From an uncultured Eubacteriales bacterium (GTDB lineage: Bacteria; Bacillota; Clostridia; Oscillospirales; Acutalibacteraceae), in the NCBI GenBank assembly GCA_900321515.1, contig ONWI01000253.1, positions 1 to 7,357 of the forward strand: DNA of 7,357 bases. Direction: 5' to 3'. Below the pieces are notes generated by a model. That model saw nothing but the letters and a program-made list of their open reading frames with translations, ran no database searches and was not told where the DNA came from. The translations under genes and the position numbers were made by a program. Each line of letters starts with the position of its first letter. Position 1 is the first letter of the stretch. Positions 1 to 5,546 of this stretch are shown here, piece by piece.

Positions 1-239
1 AGCATTGGTCGATCGAAAATCAATTGCACTGGTGCCTTGATGTAATATTTCGTGAAGATGGTGCCAGAGCCAGAAAAGATTACTCCCCGCTTAACATGAA
101 TGTTCTTCGCAAGACTGCTCTTAATCTGGTTTCTCAAATACAATCTCAATTTCATCGCATCAGCAAGAAAAAGCTTATATTTAAAGCTGCTCTTGAACCC
201 GATCTCTTTGTGAAAATCCTCTTTAATCTTCAAAAGTAA
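1..239 (+). CDS. ISAs1-family transposase, C-terminal fragment cut by the window edge
   Basis: This is the C-terminal end of a DDE transposase of the ISAs1 (H-repeat-associated) family, which moves its own insertion sequence. The frame is open from base 3 and reads HWSIENQLHWCLDVIFREDG, followed by an R.RK..SPLNMNVLRKTALNL segment. That block is the characteristic end of ISAs1 transposases, where HW.IEN carries the last catalytic Glu. The frame stops with TAA at 237-239. The TTG at 24 is an internal Leu codon and not a start; the true start lies left of the window. The residues after the conserved block are Lys-rich and end in NLQK. Whether the rest of the gene is intact cannot be seen. It points away from the pilus operon and has no evident functional link to it. 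Confidence 0.85.
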   Translation, partial: HWSIENQLHWCLDVIFREDGARARKDYSPLNMNVLRKTALNLVSQIQSQFHRISKKKLIFKAALEPDLFVKILFNLQK

Positions 240-253
240 ATGCTGTCGCCCTG
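240..253 (+). repeat. possible right terminal end of the ISAs1-like element
   Basis: Fourteen bases after the transposase stop the sequence reads TGCTGTCGCCCTG, whose reverse complement begins CAGGG. ISAs1 elements commonly have terminal inverted repeats starting CAGGG and end soon after the transposase gene. The left end is outside the window, so the match between ends and any target duplication cannot be tested. Confidence 0.35.
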
Positions 254-478
254 AAAGTGAGTATGAGTGTGGTGGGCTGATGGCTGAACAGCATCTTCAT
301 GGCAGTCTACCCGTGCTGCCGAGCTACCACGCTGCTAGAGGTTTTCTGTAAAGTGTGCTGTGAAATAAATGCGAACGAACGGGACGAATTTAATACGAAA
401 TGAAGTAAATTGGCAGGGTGCTGTTATGTTCAGGCAAAGTGCGGTTCAAGTACCGGTATATACAATGTATAAATATTT
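254..478. other. gene-free stretch
   Basis: I see no convincing gene here. The longest frames are about 23-27 codons (for example from 280 and 426 on the plus strand) and lack ribosome sites. No complete tRNA fold or strong terminator is visible. The base composition is mixed, going from moderately GC-rich near 300-350 to AT-rich near 455-490. It may be decayed DNA between two insertion-sequence remnants. Confidence 0.5.
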
Positions 479-676
479 TTATCTGTATAATGAACGTAGC
501 ACATGTTGAACGCACGAGTCAGATGCTTTCTTATCGCAGCGTTGCATCAAACAATACTCCGTAATATCATTATAATCGACGTTTCCTGTAGACACATCAT
601 AAGTCCTAACAGCGTTTTCCTTTCAGTGAGCGCAAACCACACAAGTTAATTTGCCATATCTTACGTTAAGAAACAT
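479..676 (-). pseudogene. 65-codon Cys-containing small reading frame interrupted by an in-frame TGA at codon 18
   Basis: I do not recognise this gene. From ATG (676-674) it reads MFLNVRYGKLTCVVCAH and then TGA (625-623). The same frame then stays open for 47 more codons (KENAVRTYDVSTGNVDYND and on to VLRSLYR) before TAA at 481-479. There are five Cys codons, two as CVVC just before the TGA and two as C....C further on. The expression signals are unusually good: TTGACA-17-TATTAT, an inverted repeat, and AAGGAGG 7 nt before the ATG. It could be a 17-aa peptide, a small gene with a nonsense mutation (for example from TGG or CGA), or a UGA-recoded (selenocysteine) protein. A weak bulged hairpin lies 11-37 nt after the TGA. 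The nonsense-mutation reading is the simplest. The major pilin and class C sortase genes here stop on TGA, so general TGA-to-Trp reassignment is unlikely. Confidence 0.45.
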
Positions 677-683
677 ATATACA

Positions 684-690
684 CCTCCTT
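684..690 (-). promoter_or_regulatory. consensus ribosome binding site of the small reading frame
   Basis: AAGGAGG lies at 690-684, 7 nt before the ATG at 676-674. This is a textbook Shine-Dalgarno match and it fixes the start of the small frame. Confidence 0.75.
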
Positions 691-701
691 CACTATTGAT
701 G

Positions 702-745
702 TATTATGGCATTACTTCCATTCTTAGTAATGTCATGCCATAATA
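702..745. promoter_or_regulatory. inverted repeat between -10 box and ribosome site (operator or 5' leader hairpin)
   Basis: The arm TATTATGGCATTACT (702-716) is matched by AGTAATG (726-732) plus CCATAATA (738-745), its exact reverse complement except for a five-base insertion TCATG (733-737). The spacer is 9 nt. On the minus strand the repeat begins at the -10 box, covers the predicted transcription start and ends 12 nt before the AAGGAGG. It could bind a dimeric repressor or fold as a leader hairpin. No regulator gene is in the window to pair with it. Confidence 0.6.
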
Positions 746-771
746 ATATCATAATTAGTTTATTTTGTCAA
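743..771 (-). promoter_or_regulatory. strong sigma-A-type promoter of the small reading frame
   Basis: On the minus strand TTGACA (771-766) is followed after exactly 17 nt by TATTAT (748-743). This is a perfect -35 box and a near-consensus -10 box at ideal spacing. It is the best promoter-like sequence in the window, and it drives only the short TGA-interrupted frame. Confidence 0.75.
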
Positions 772-776
772 CAAAA

Positions 777-804
777 ATAATGCAAAATAAATAATGCAAA
801 ATAA
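777..804. repeat. two perfect 14-bp tandem repeats with a degenerate tail
   Basis: ATAATGCAAAATAA occurs at 777-790 and again at 791-804, followed by an ATAAATAAATAT run. It sits directly upstream of the -35 box of the small-frame promoter, so it may be an AT-rich upstream element or simple slippage. Confidence 0.7.
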
Positions 805-818
805 ATAAATAAATATGA

Positions 819-899
819 TGTCTGCTGAAAAAAGCAGCAAATAGTCATTGATTTTATCAAGAAAGGTAAGCGTAAAATAGTGTCTGCTCAATAAAAGCA
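819..899. repeat. imperfect direct repeat near the end of the transposase remnant
   Basis: TGTCTGCTGAAAAAAGCA (819-836) is echoed by TGTCTGCTCAATAAAAGCA (881-899) with two differences and a one-base gap. The first copy can also form a 5-bp hairpin (TGCTG/CAGCA). The significance is unknown. Confidence 0.4.
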
Positions 900-1482
900 A
901 ACGGTGAGTGGCAAAAAATGTGATCACAAATAATCACGTTAAGAAAAGAATGATTGAATAATTGAAAAACAAAGCGCAAAAACAACGCCGCGAGACGGCT
1001 GATGTTCATAGCAATCACACTGAGAACAATAGAAGTTCTGGTGGTATCTTCCCGTTTAGTGAGCAACAAACCAAGACCGAATTTACGCTTCGCAACGCTG
1101 AATCTGCGCTCCACTTCTATTCGGTCAGAGTTATCCTGATATGCTGTTTTGTTTTCGGCTTTCTTATCCATCTCTTTCCTTGGTCTTCCAAGACGCTTGC
1201 CTGAAAGCCTTATGCCTAACCGCTGACAGAATGTTTTATTTTCAAGATTGCGGTAGATTGTATATCCTCACAGATTCTGTCAATCAGTTGTTCAAGCTTT
1301 TCGCGTGATTCATTCAGCAGTTCTATGTCCTGTGGGTACTTGATATTCTGCGGCGCACAGGTTGCGTCAAGAATCAGCGTCCCTTCGTTTTCTGATTCCG
1401 ATGAAGTACTGATAGTGCGGATTCTCTCGGATCTGTTCTGTCTGCTCTCTATCCGCATAATCAATAAGCATAATGAATGCAC
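857..1482 (-). pseudogene. remnant of a DDE transposase (IS5/IS1182-like), internally deleted and 5'-truncated
   Basis: Two fragments of one transposase lie in order in different frames. The upstream piece (about 1460-1255) reads EGTLILDATCAPQNIKYPQD, then an ELLNESREKLEQLIDRICED block; the DAT segment is typical of the first catalytic Asp in this group. The downstream piece (about 1250-857) reads NKTFCQRLGIRLSGKRLGRP and then DRIEVERRFSVAKRKFGLGL, with the final ER.FS.AKRK block around the catalytic Glu. In intact relatives roughly 100 or more residues separate these blocks; here they nearly touch, and the frame changes near 1250. The N-terminal domain before the first Asp is missing, cut close to the end of the pilus operon. 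The element cannot make an active transposase. IS family assignment is from recall and moderately certain. Confidence 0.8.
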
Positions 1483-1509
1483 TGATATGCATCATGCTTT
1501 ACGGTGTAT

Positions 1510-2100
1510 TTACGACATTTCAGATAATCGGCAGCGAATTATGATATATTCGGCGGAGGAATTGGCTATTACAAAAAATGTAAAATCCTCGCCTTGCGAA
1601 GTGATATCGCTTTCGGAGTTCATGTGATTGACCATCATGACCTCATACATGAACACCTGCCCGTATAAATCGGTAATCCGTATTTTGGCTCCGATATCAA
1701 TGTCGCTGGCAAAATTATATTGTGCCGCGCTGTTGATGCCTCCGATAATGAGCGAATTATCATAGAGGTTGCCGCTGTATACGCATGGATAACGGTTCCG
1801 TCTGGAGTTCTCCCACGATGCTCCGACGGGATATTTCGCGTTATAATCGGGAATCACGAGCAATCCGACATAATTCTCTCCGTTGATTTCCGCTGCAGGC
1901 ATTGAATTGCCGTAATGAGCTTCGGGACTTCCCACGGTTCCTTCCGGAAGAATCTTCTCCATTTCGCTGACGATTTCCGATGTTGCTCTGTTTTCACGCT
2001 CATTCAAAACTGCCTGACGAATCAGTATTGCCAAGGCGGACAGAATCAACAGGGTTCCTATCATAAGAGTCAGGCTGTATATGATTTTCCTCTTATTCAT
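1510..2100 (-). CDS. sortase-fold protein lacking all three catalytic residues (pseudosortase)
   Basis: This 196-residue protein has an N-terminal membrane segment (about 8-28), a linker, and a sortase-like domain (about 75-192). The framework YVGLLVIP, YPVGASW, YPCVYSG and ITDLYGQVFMYEV matches small single-pass sortases found beside clostridial pilus genes. The catalytic sites are changed. SLIIGGINS puts Ile122 where the family has His (AGHN), DFTFFVIAN puts Ile178 where TLxTC has Cys, and AEYIIIRC puts Tyr185 where the catalytic Arg should be. The alignment around all three sites needs no gaps, so these are substitutions and not misreading. The frame is uninterrupted. ATG (2100-2098) overlaps the end of the minor pilin gene by 8 nt. 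AGGA is only 2 nt from the ATG, so initiation probably depends on coupling. Transpeptidase activity is not expected. A scaffold, pilin-binding or regulatory role is possible, as is a decaying gene. Confidence 0.8.
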   Translation of the reverse strand: MNKRKIIYSLTLMIGTLLILSALAILIRQAVLNERENRATSEIVSEMEKILPEGTVGSPEAHYGNSMPAAEINGENYVGLLVIPDYNAKYPVGASWENSRRNRYPCVYSGNLYDNSLIIGGINSAAQYNFASDIDIGAKIRITDLYGQVFMYEVMMVNHMNSESDITSQGEDFTFFVIANSSAEYIIIRCRLSEMS

Positions 2101-3080
2101 CTTCCTGCGCCCGCTTTCTTGACAGAATGCCCATGATAATCAGGAGCATTCCGGATATCGTCATTGGCACCACCGCTACCATCGCATTGAAGTTATCGCC
2201 TGTCCGCGGGGGAGAAATCCATGGTTCAGAGGGATCGTCTGGTTTATCATCTGATTTGCCGATGATATGGTACTCCAGAATAAAATGCCTCGTTCTCGTC
2301 TCTGTGGTCAGTGTGTATTGTGGAATATGAGTGTCGGAAACCTGCCACACCGCACCGTCATCAGGCACCGTCCACGAATAGGTCCAGTTATTTGATGGCT
2401 TCAGGATGACGGTCCTCACCCGTATGCCTTTGCGGAAAAGATTAACCTTCACACTCTTGGGGCGTTTGTCGGTAAAGCCTTTATCGTCCCAATATACGGT
2501 CACACGATATGTTATCGTTTCCGGTGAAGTCGTGTATTCCTCGTATTTGGGAGTTGCCGTGACATCATATAACCAGTCGCCGTTTGCGCCGGAATTGGGC
2601 AGACATACAATGAAATCGTGAAAAACCTTTACAGTGGTGTTTTCTGTAATACGCACCTCACGCACAAGATATAGTCCTGTCGGCAGGTTGTGAAAAACCG
2701 CTCTTCCGTCTGTATCGGTTATGGCAAGGTAATCGGGCGTGACGGAATCCGAAGTTATATGCGAAGCTAAGGTTTCGGTTACGGTATTCCACTGGGTTTG
2801 CGTAGAAATGCCGTTCAACTCGATCCGGCAGGATTCAAATTTGCCTGTGGACGAAAAACGACAGTCTGAGTCAAGCTCCGCCACACGGAAAAGCTGGATT
2901 TCCTGATTGTCACACGCTGTTGAACCGCTTCGGTATTCCACCGTAAGACTGCATTTTTTGCTCACATCAATAGCTGATGAGGCGGAAACTGAAAATGTTA
3001 TCTGAAATAACGCAAAAAAACAGCGTCATCACAAGCACAGAACCAATGAGCCGCGGCCATTTTTCTTTGTTATGGATCAT
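2093..3080 (-). CDS. CnaB-domain minor pilin / basal pilin with PPRTG sorting signal, frameshifted in the signal peptide
   Basis: This is a likely ancillary or base subunit of the pilus. The body (GTG at 2965 to 2093, 290 residues) contains a first domain ending in TDGRAVFHNLPTGLYLVRE, and then a pilin-like segment IVCLPN...WLYDVTATPK whose Lys140 is a candidate linkage lysine. Next comes a CnaB-like domain (about 150-222: VTVYWDD, RPKSVKVNLFRKG, NNWTYSW), then PPRTG (252-256), a membrane helix and the tail SRKRAQEDE. The body lacks a signal peptide, and the GTG has no ribosome site. An ATG at 3080-3078 overlaps the sortase stop (ATGA) and has AGGAGG 10 nt upstream. It encodes MIHNKEKWPRLIGSVLVMTL followed by FF, then shifts frame at a T7 run (plus-strand A7, 3014-3020). 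With six Ts the frame continues as ALFQITFSVSASSAID into the body, giving 328 residues with a proper signal peptide. As sequenced, translation from the ATG ends after 37 residues. Confidence 0.82.
3014..3020 (-). repeat. T7 homopolymer at the frameshift in the minor pilin gene
   Basis: Seven A on the plus strand read as TTTTTTT on the coding strand, inside the hydrophobic core of the signal peptide. Loss of one T (or gain of two) restores one frame from ATG 3080 to the stop at 2093. It is either a slippage site or a sequencing error. Confidence 0.85.
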
Positions 3081-3937
3081 TCCAATGTGTCCTCCTCATT
3101 AATATCCAATTTCACTTTCTTTTTGACCGGTTTGAAGGTTACATAGACAATCAGCACAAACAGAATCGGCATAGCTACCATCGGTGTGACGATAATTCGG
3201 TCAATCAGATACGCTTCGGACGTAACATACAGTGTTTTTTTGTTGACAGTTTCGATTCTCTTACCCTGCACAAGCAATCGGTGGGAGTTGATGCCGTATG
3301 GAGTACAGGTAACAAGGGTGCAGTAATCCTCGCCCTCCACAATCTGCAAATCCTCGATTTCAGTTGGCTCTGTCACTTTGATCTGAACTACCTCATAGGT
3401 CAGCACCTCGCCAAGTATGTTGATGTTGAAGGTGTCGCCGATCTGCATTTTATCCAGGTCGGTGAAAAGCCTTGCGTGGGGCAGTCCTCGGTGCGCCATC
3501 ATGACGGAATGGGTGCTTTCACCACCCACAGGCAGACTGGTCCCTTCAAAATGCCCCACGGCGGAATTCAGTACCACATCGTCGCAGCCGTGATAAATGG
3601 GAATTTCCACCTGGAGCTTGTCGATGGAGACATACCCCATCATGCCGGTGCTGATAACATCGGCAGCTCCACGGTACAGTGGGGTGAGAGGACGGTAATC
3701 CAGCATGGGAAAGCGCAGCTCAGCCAGCTTACGGTTGTATTCATATGCCTTTTCCAGTTCGTCCGCAAAGTCCTCGGTGGACATTGCCTGCATCATACGG
3801 TCATAGTCCAGAACGGCTCTTGACTGCACTTTGGAATTCCAATATTGACTGACGGACGGATATAACAGCACGGAGAGACCTACGAAAAATACCACCAGCA
3901 ATATCAATGTGAAAATTTTATTTGCAGCATTTTTCAT
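3077..3937 (-). CDS. class C sortase (pilin polymerase)
   Basis: This membrane transpeptidase would cleave the LPXTG-type signal of pilins and join the product to a lysine of the next subunit. From ATG 3937 it is 286 residues. An N-terminal membrane helix (about 8-27) is followed by MGYVSIDKLQVEIPIYHG, VGHFEGTSLPVGGESTHS, the catalytic His149 (MMAHRGLP), Cys211 in TLVTCTPYGINSHR and Arg220. A C-terminal membrane helix (about 247-268) and basic tail complete the class C layout. The frame extends upstream to 4021, but that longer start lies within the terminator hairpin. ATG 3937 has GGGAGG 5 nt upstream and begins the membrane segment, so it is preferred. No DP-aromatic lid motif is visible; the protein has no Asp-Pro at all. 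The stop overlaps the next ATG by 4 nt. Confidence 0.95.
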   Translation of the reverse strand: MKNAANKIFTLILLVVFFVGLSVLLYPSVSQYWNSKVQSRAVLDYDRMMQAMSTEDFADELEKAYEYNRKLAELRFPMLDYRPLTPLYRGAADVISTGMMGYVSIDKLQVEIPIYHGCDDVVLNSAVGHFEGTSLPVGGESTHSVMMAHRGLPHARLFTDLDKMQIGDTFNINILGEVLTYEVVQIKVTEPTEIEDLQIVEGEDYCTLVTCTPYGINSHRLLVQGKRIETVNKKTLYVTSEAYLIDRIIVTPMVAMPILFVLIVYVTFKPVKKKVKLDINEEDTLE

Positions 3938-3942
3938 AGGAA

Positions 3943-3949
3943 CCTCCCT
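3943..3949 (-). promoter_or_regulatory. ribosome binding site deciding the sortase start
   Basis: AGGGAGG at 3949-3943 stands 5 nt before ATG 3937-3935. It supports this start over the in-frame ATG 84 nt upstream. Confidence 0.75.
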
Positions 3950-3980
3950 GATGTTATACGCTCTTTTTTTTCGGATTTCA

Positions 3981-4026
3981 AAAAAGTGAGGAAAGAAACA
4001 GGGGGAAGGTTTCTTCCTCACTTTTT
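3981..4026 (-). terminator. hairpin terminator or attenuator between major pilin and sortase
   Basis: On the minus strand AAAAAGTGAGGAAGAAAC (4026-4009) pairs with GTTTCTTTCCTCACTTTTT (3999-3981). There is one bulged base and a 9-nt loop. The stem ends in a T run, so it has the form of an intrinsic terminator; its plus-strand form is similar, so it could act both ways. It lies 46 bp after the pilin stop and before the sortase ribosome site. No separate promoter for the sortase is obvious, which suggests partial read-through and so fewer sortase transcripts than pilin transcripts. Confidence 0.88.
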
Positions 4027-4072
4027 CGGAGATTAATTATTTATGATTTTTTGTTTCGGTGCACCCATCGAA

Positions 4073-5431
4073 TCAGATGTCTTCCTTTGCCATTCTCTTG
4101 TTGGTTACAAGGAAGATACCCGCCCCAAGAACCGCTATCAGACCTACCACATAGAATACGGTGGTGCCGATGCCGCCTGTAGAGGGAAGCAATGTGCCGG
4201 TACTATTGATAATATCAGCTTGCGTACCGTTGTCATCTGATACATTGACAGAACCCTCTCCAGACAGTGTATTGTATCCTGTCGGAGCCTGTGTTTCTTG
4301 CAGCGTATAGTCGTCGCTGTCAACGCCCAGAATCACGATATTGCCACTGGAAACAGTGGTGAAGGTATCTACGCCGGATTCTCCGGAGACTGCGACGCGA
4401 TACGTGTTTTGATCAATATATATAAGCGGAACTACTGTACCATTCTTTTTCAGAGAGAAAGTGGCGCCTGCCAGATTTTGGGATGAACCGCTGGCATGCT
4501 TAAACACACTGAAGCTGTGAGTGGTGGTAGTGGTGGTGACATGTTCCGTAGAGGAACCGCCGCCATATACAAGATATGCTTCGTTGGTCTGAGGAACAAT
4601 AGTCGACCCGTTAATCGCATTTGTGTTCAAGGTAGCGGAATAGGTCAAGGTAAGAGTAGTGGCACCACTCAAACTGTTGAGATATGAATTATCGAAGTTT
4701 ACCGTAATGGTATCGCTTCCCGAAGAAGTAATCGTGTAACTTCCAGAGTCGAGTCCTGAAATAGTCGCATCATCATTGTAGGTCAGACCGCTGTCCATCG
4801 TATCATGGAAAACTACATTGCGAGTGCCGGGATAAAGAGTAATCTCTGACTTGAAATTGACTGTATCGCCAATCTGAGCGTCGTTAGAGCTGCCCCATAA
4901 ACTGTCGCTGTCCTCCTGAACCTGTTTAGTCAAGCTGTTGCTGGGGTTTTTCTCTGAGATTGTCTGAGACGGATTGGCAGGTGTAGAAGCTGCCATTGCT
5001 TTTGTGCCGCGTGTGGAGGTAATCAGGTAGTAGCCGTTGTCCAACCCACTCCATTCGACGATACCGGCGGTTATAGGATCATCAGCAGTAGGAATATTGT
5101 TGGATGCAGCGTAAGCTGCTGCCGCCGCCGCCAGTGCTGCTTCGTCACCGGAATTGATTGTTACAGAGCCATTAGATGTTGAGATAAAGCCAGCGCCGTC
5201 GTTTCCAAAGAAATCAGCCCAATCGCTGTTAACTGAGTACATATACGCGCTGGGAGAATTTTCATCATCAACAACAAGGTCAAACATCTTATAGATGTTG
5301 TACGTCTCACCTGAAGCTGCATTATCCACGGAAATGCTGCCGCTTCCTGTAGCAAATACCGTGATACCGCTCATCGCCATCATCAAAACAGCGATAAGCG
5401 CCAGTGAAATTAATTTGCGTGTCTGTTTCAT
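4073..5431 (-). CDS. major pilin (shaft subunit) with LPSTG sorting signal
   Basis: This is the probable backbone subunit polymerised by the neighbouring class C sortase. It has 452 residues: a signal peptide (1-27, cleavage after VFA), an N-terminal domain starting GSISVDNAASGETYNIYKMF, and a segment SEKNPSNSLTKQV. The last sits where related pilins carry YPKN, making Lys161 the candidate linking lysine. A middle domain (about 170-300) ends in a Thr-rich linker (HVTTTTTT). A SpaA/CnaB-like domain (about 305-410) contains the E-box YTLQETQAPTGY with Glu379. LPSTG (415-419), a hydrophobic helix and NKRMAKEDI close the protein. Residues 98-106 are Ala-rich, with a run of six Ala before a Tyr. 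ATG 5431 has AAAAGGAG 9 nt upstream. The gap of 115 bp from the tip gene has no clear terminator or strong promoter, so cotranscription is likely. Confidence 0.92.
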   Translation of the reverse strand: MKQTRKLISLALIAVLMMAMSGITVFATGSGSISVDNAASGETYNIYKMFDLVVDDENSPSAYMYSVNSDWADFFGNDGAGFISTSNGSVTINSGDEAALAAAAAAYAASNNIPTADDPITAGIVEWSGLDNGYYLITSTRGTKAMAASTPANPSQTISEKNPSNSLTKQVQEDSDSLWGSSNDAQIGDTVNFKSEITLYPGTRNVVFHDTMDSGLTYNDDATISGLDSGSYTITSSGSDTITVNFDNSYLNSLSGATTLTLTYSATLNTNAINGSTIVPQTNEAYLVYGGGSSTEHVTTTTTTHSFSVFKHASGSSQNLAGATFSLKKNGTVVPLIYIDQNTYRVAVSGESGVDTFTTVSSGNIVILGVDSDDYTLQETQAPTGYNTLSGEGSVNVSDDNGTQADIINSTGTLLPSTGGIGTTVFYVVGLIAVLGAGIFLVTNKRMAKEDI

Positions 5432-5440
5432 GTTTTAAAT

Positions 5441-5448
5441 CTCCTTTT
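5441..5448 (-). promoter_or_regulatory. ribosome binding site of the major pilin
   Basis: AAAAGGAG at 5448-5441, 9 nt before ATG 5431-5429, fixes the start in front of a normal signal peptide. Confidence 0.7.
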
Positions 5449-5546
5449 ATAATTTCTTTATTGGATTCAGCCTCTTGCGTTATTGCGGAGAAGGTCTGGA
5501 AGAATCATGGTGTTACCTTTCAGCATCGCCGCCATACGCCCCCCTG

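Noticed and set aside
414..431. CAGGGTGCTGTTATGTTC as a second ISAs1-type end
   Set aside because: Only the CAGGG core agrees with the candidate end at 253, and no transposase follows it.
441..455. GCGGTTCAAGTACCG resembles the T-arm of a tRNA
   Set aside because: The stem does not fit a 5-bp arm with a 7-nt loop, and no acceptor, D or anticodon arms can be placed around it.
486..491. TATAAT as a plus-strand -10 box
   Set aside because: No -35 box at suitable spacing and no gene downstream on that strand.
623..625. General reading of TGA as Trp in this genome
   Set aside because: The major pilin and class C sortase genes end on TGA exactly where wall-anchor or sortase tails should end, and Trp is encoded by TGG.
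962..1204. 80-residue open frame on the plus strand
   Set aside because: Antisense to the transposase remnant; the minus-strand reading matches known transposase blocks.
1466..1499. Imperfect hairpin (AAGCAT...ATGCTT) as the operon terminator
   Set aside because: The arms need a four-base insertion and no T run follows on the minus strand.
2093..2965. GTG at 2965 as the true start of the minor pilin
   Set aside because: No ribosome site and no signal peptide would be present on a wall-sorted protein; a full signal peptide lies just upstream across the T7 run.
3281..3823. 180-residue open frame on the plus strand
   Set aside because: It lies antisense inside the class C sortase, whose catalytic motifs are intact, and its translation shows no recognisable domain.
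3938..4021. Longer sortase start at 4021
   Set aside because: It would begin inside the terminator hairpin and add a 28-residue basic extension before the membrane helix; ATG 3937 has a good ribosome site.
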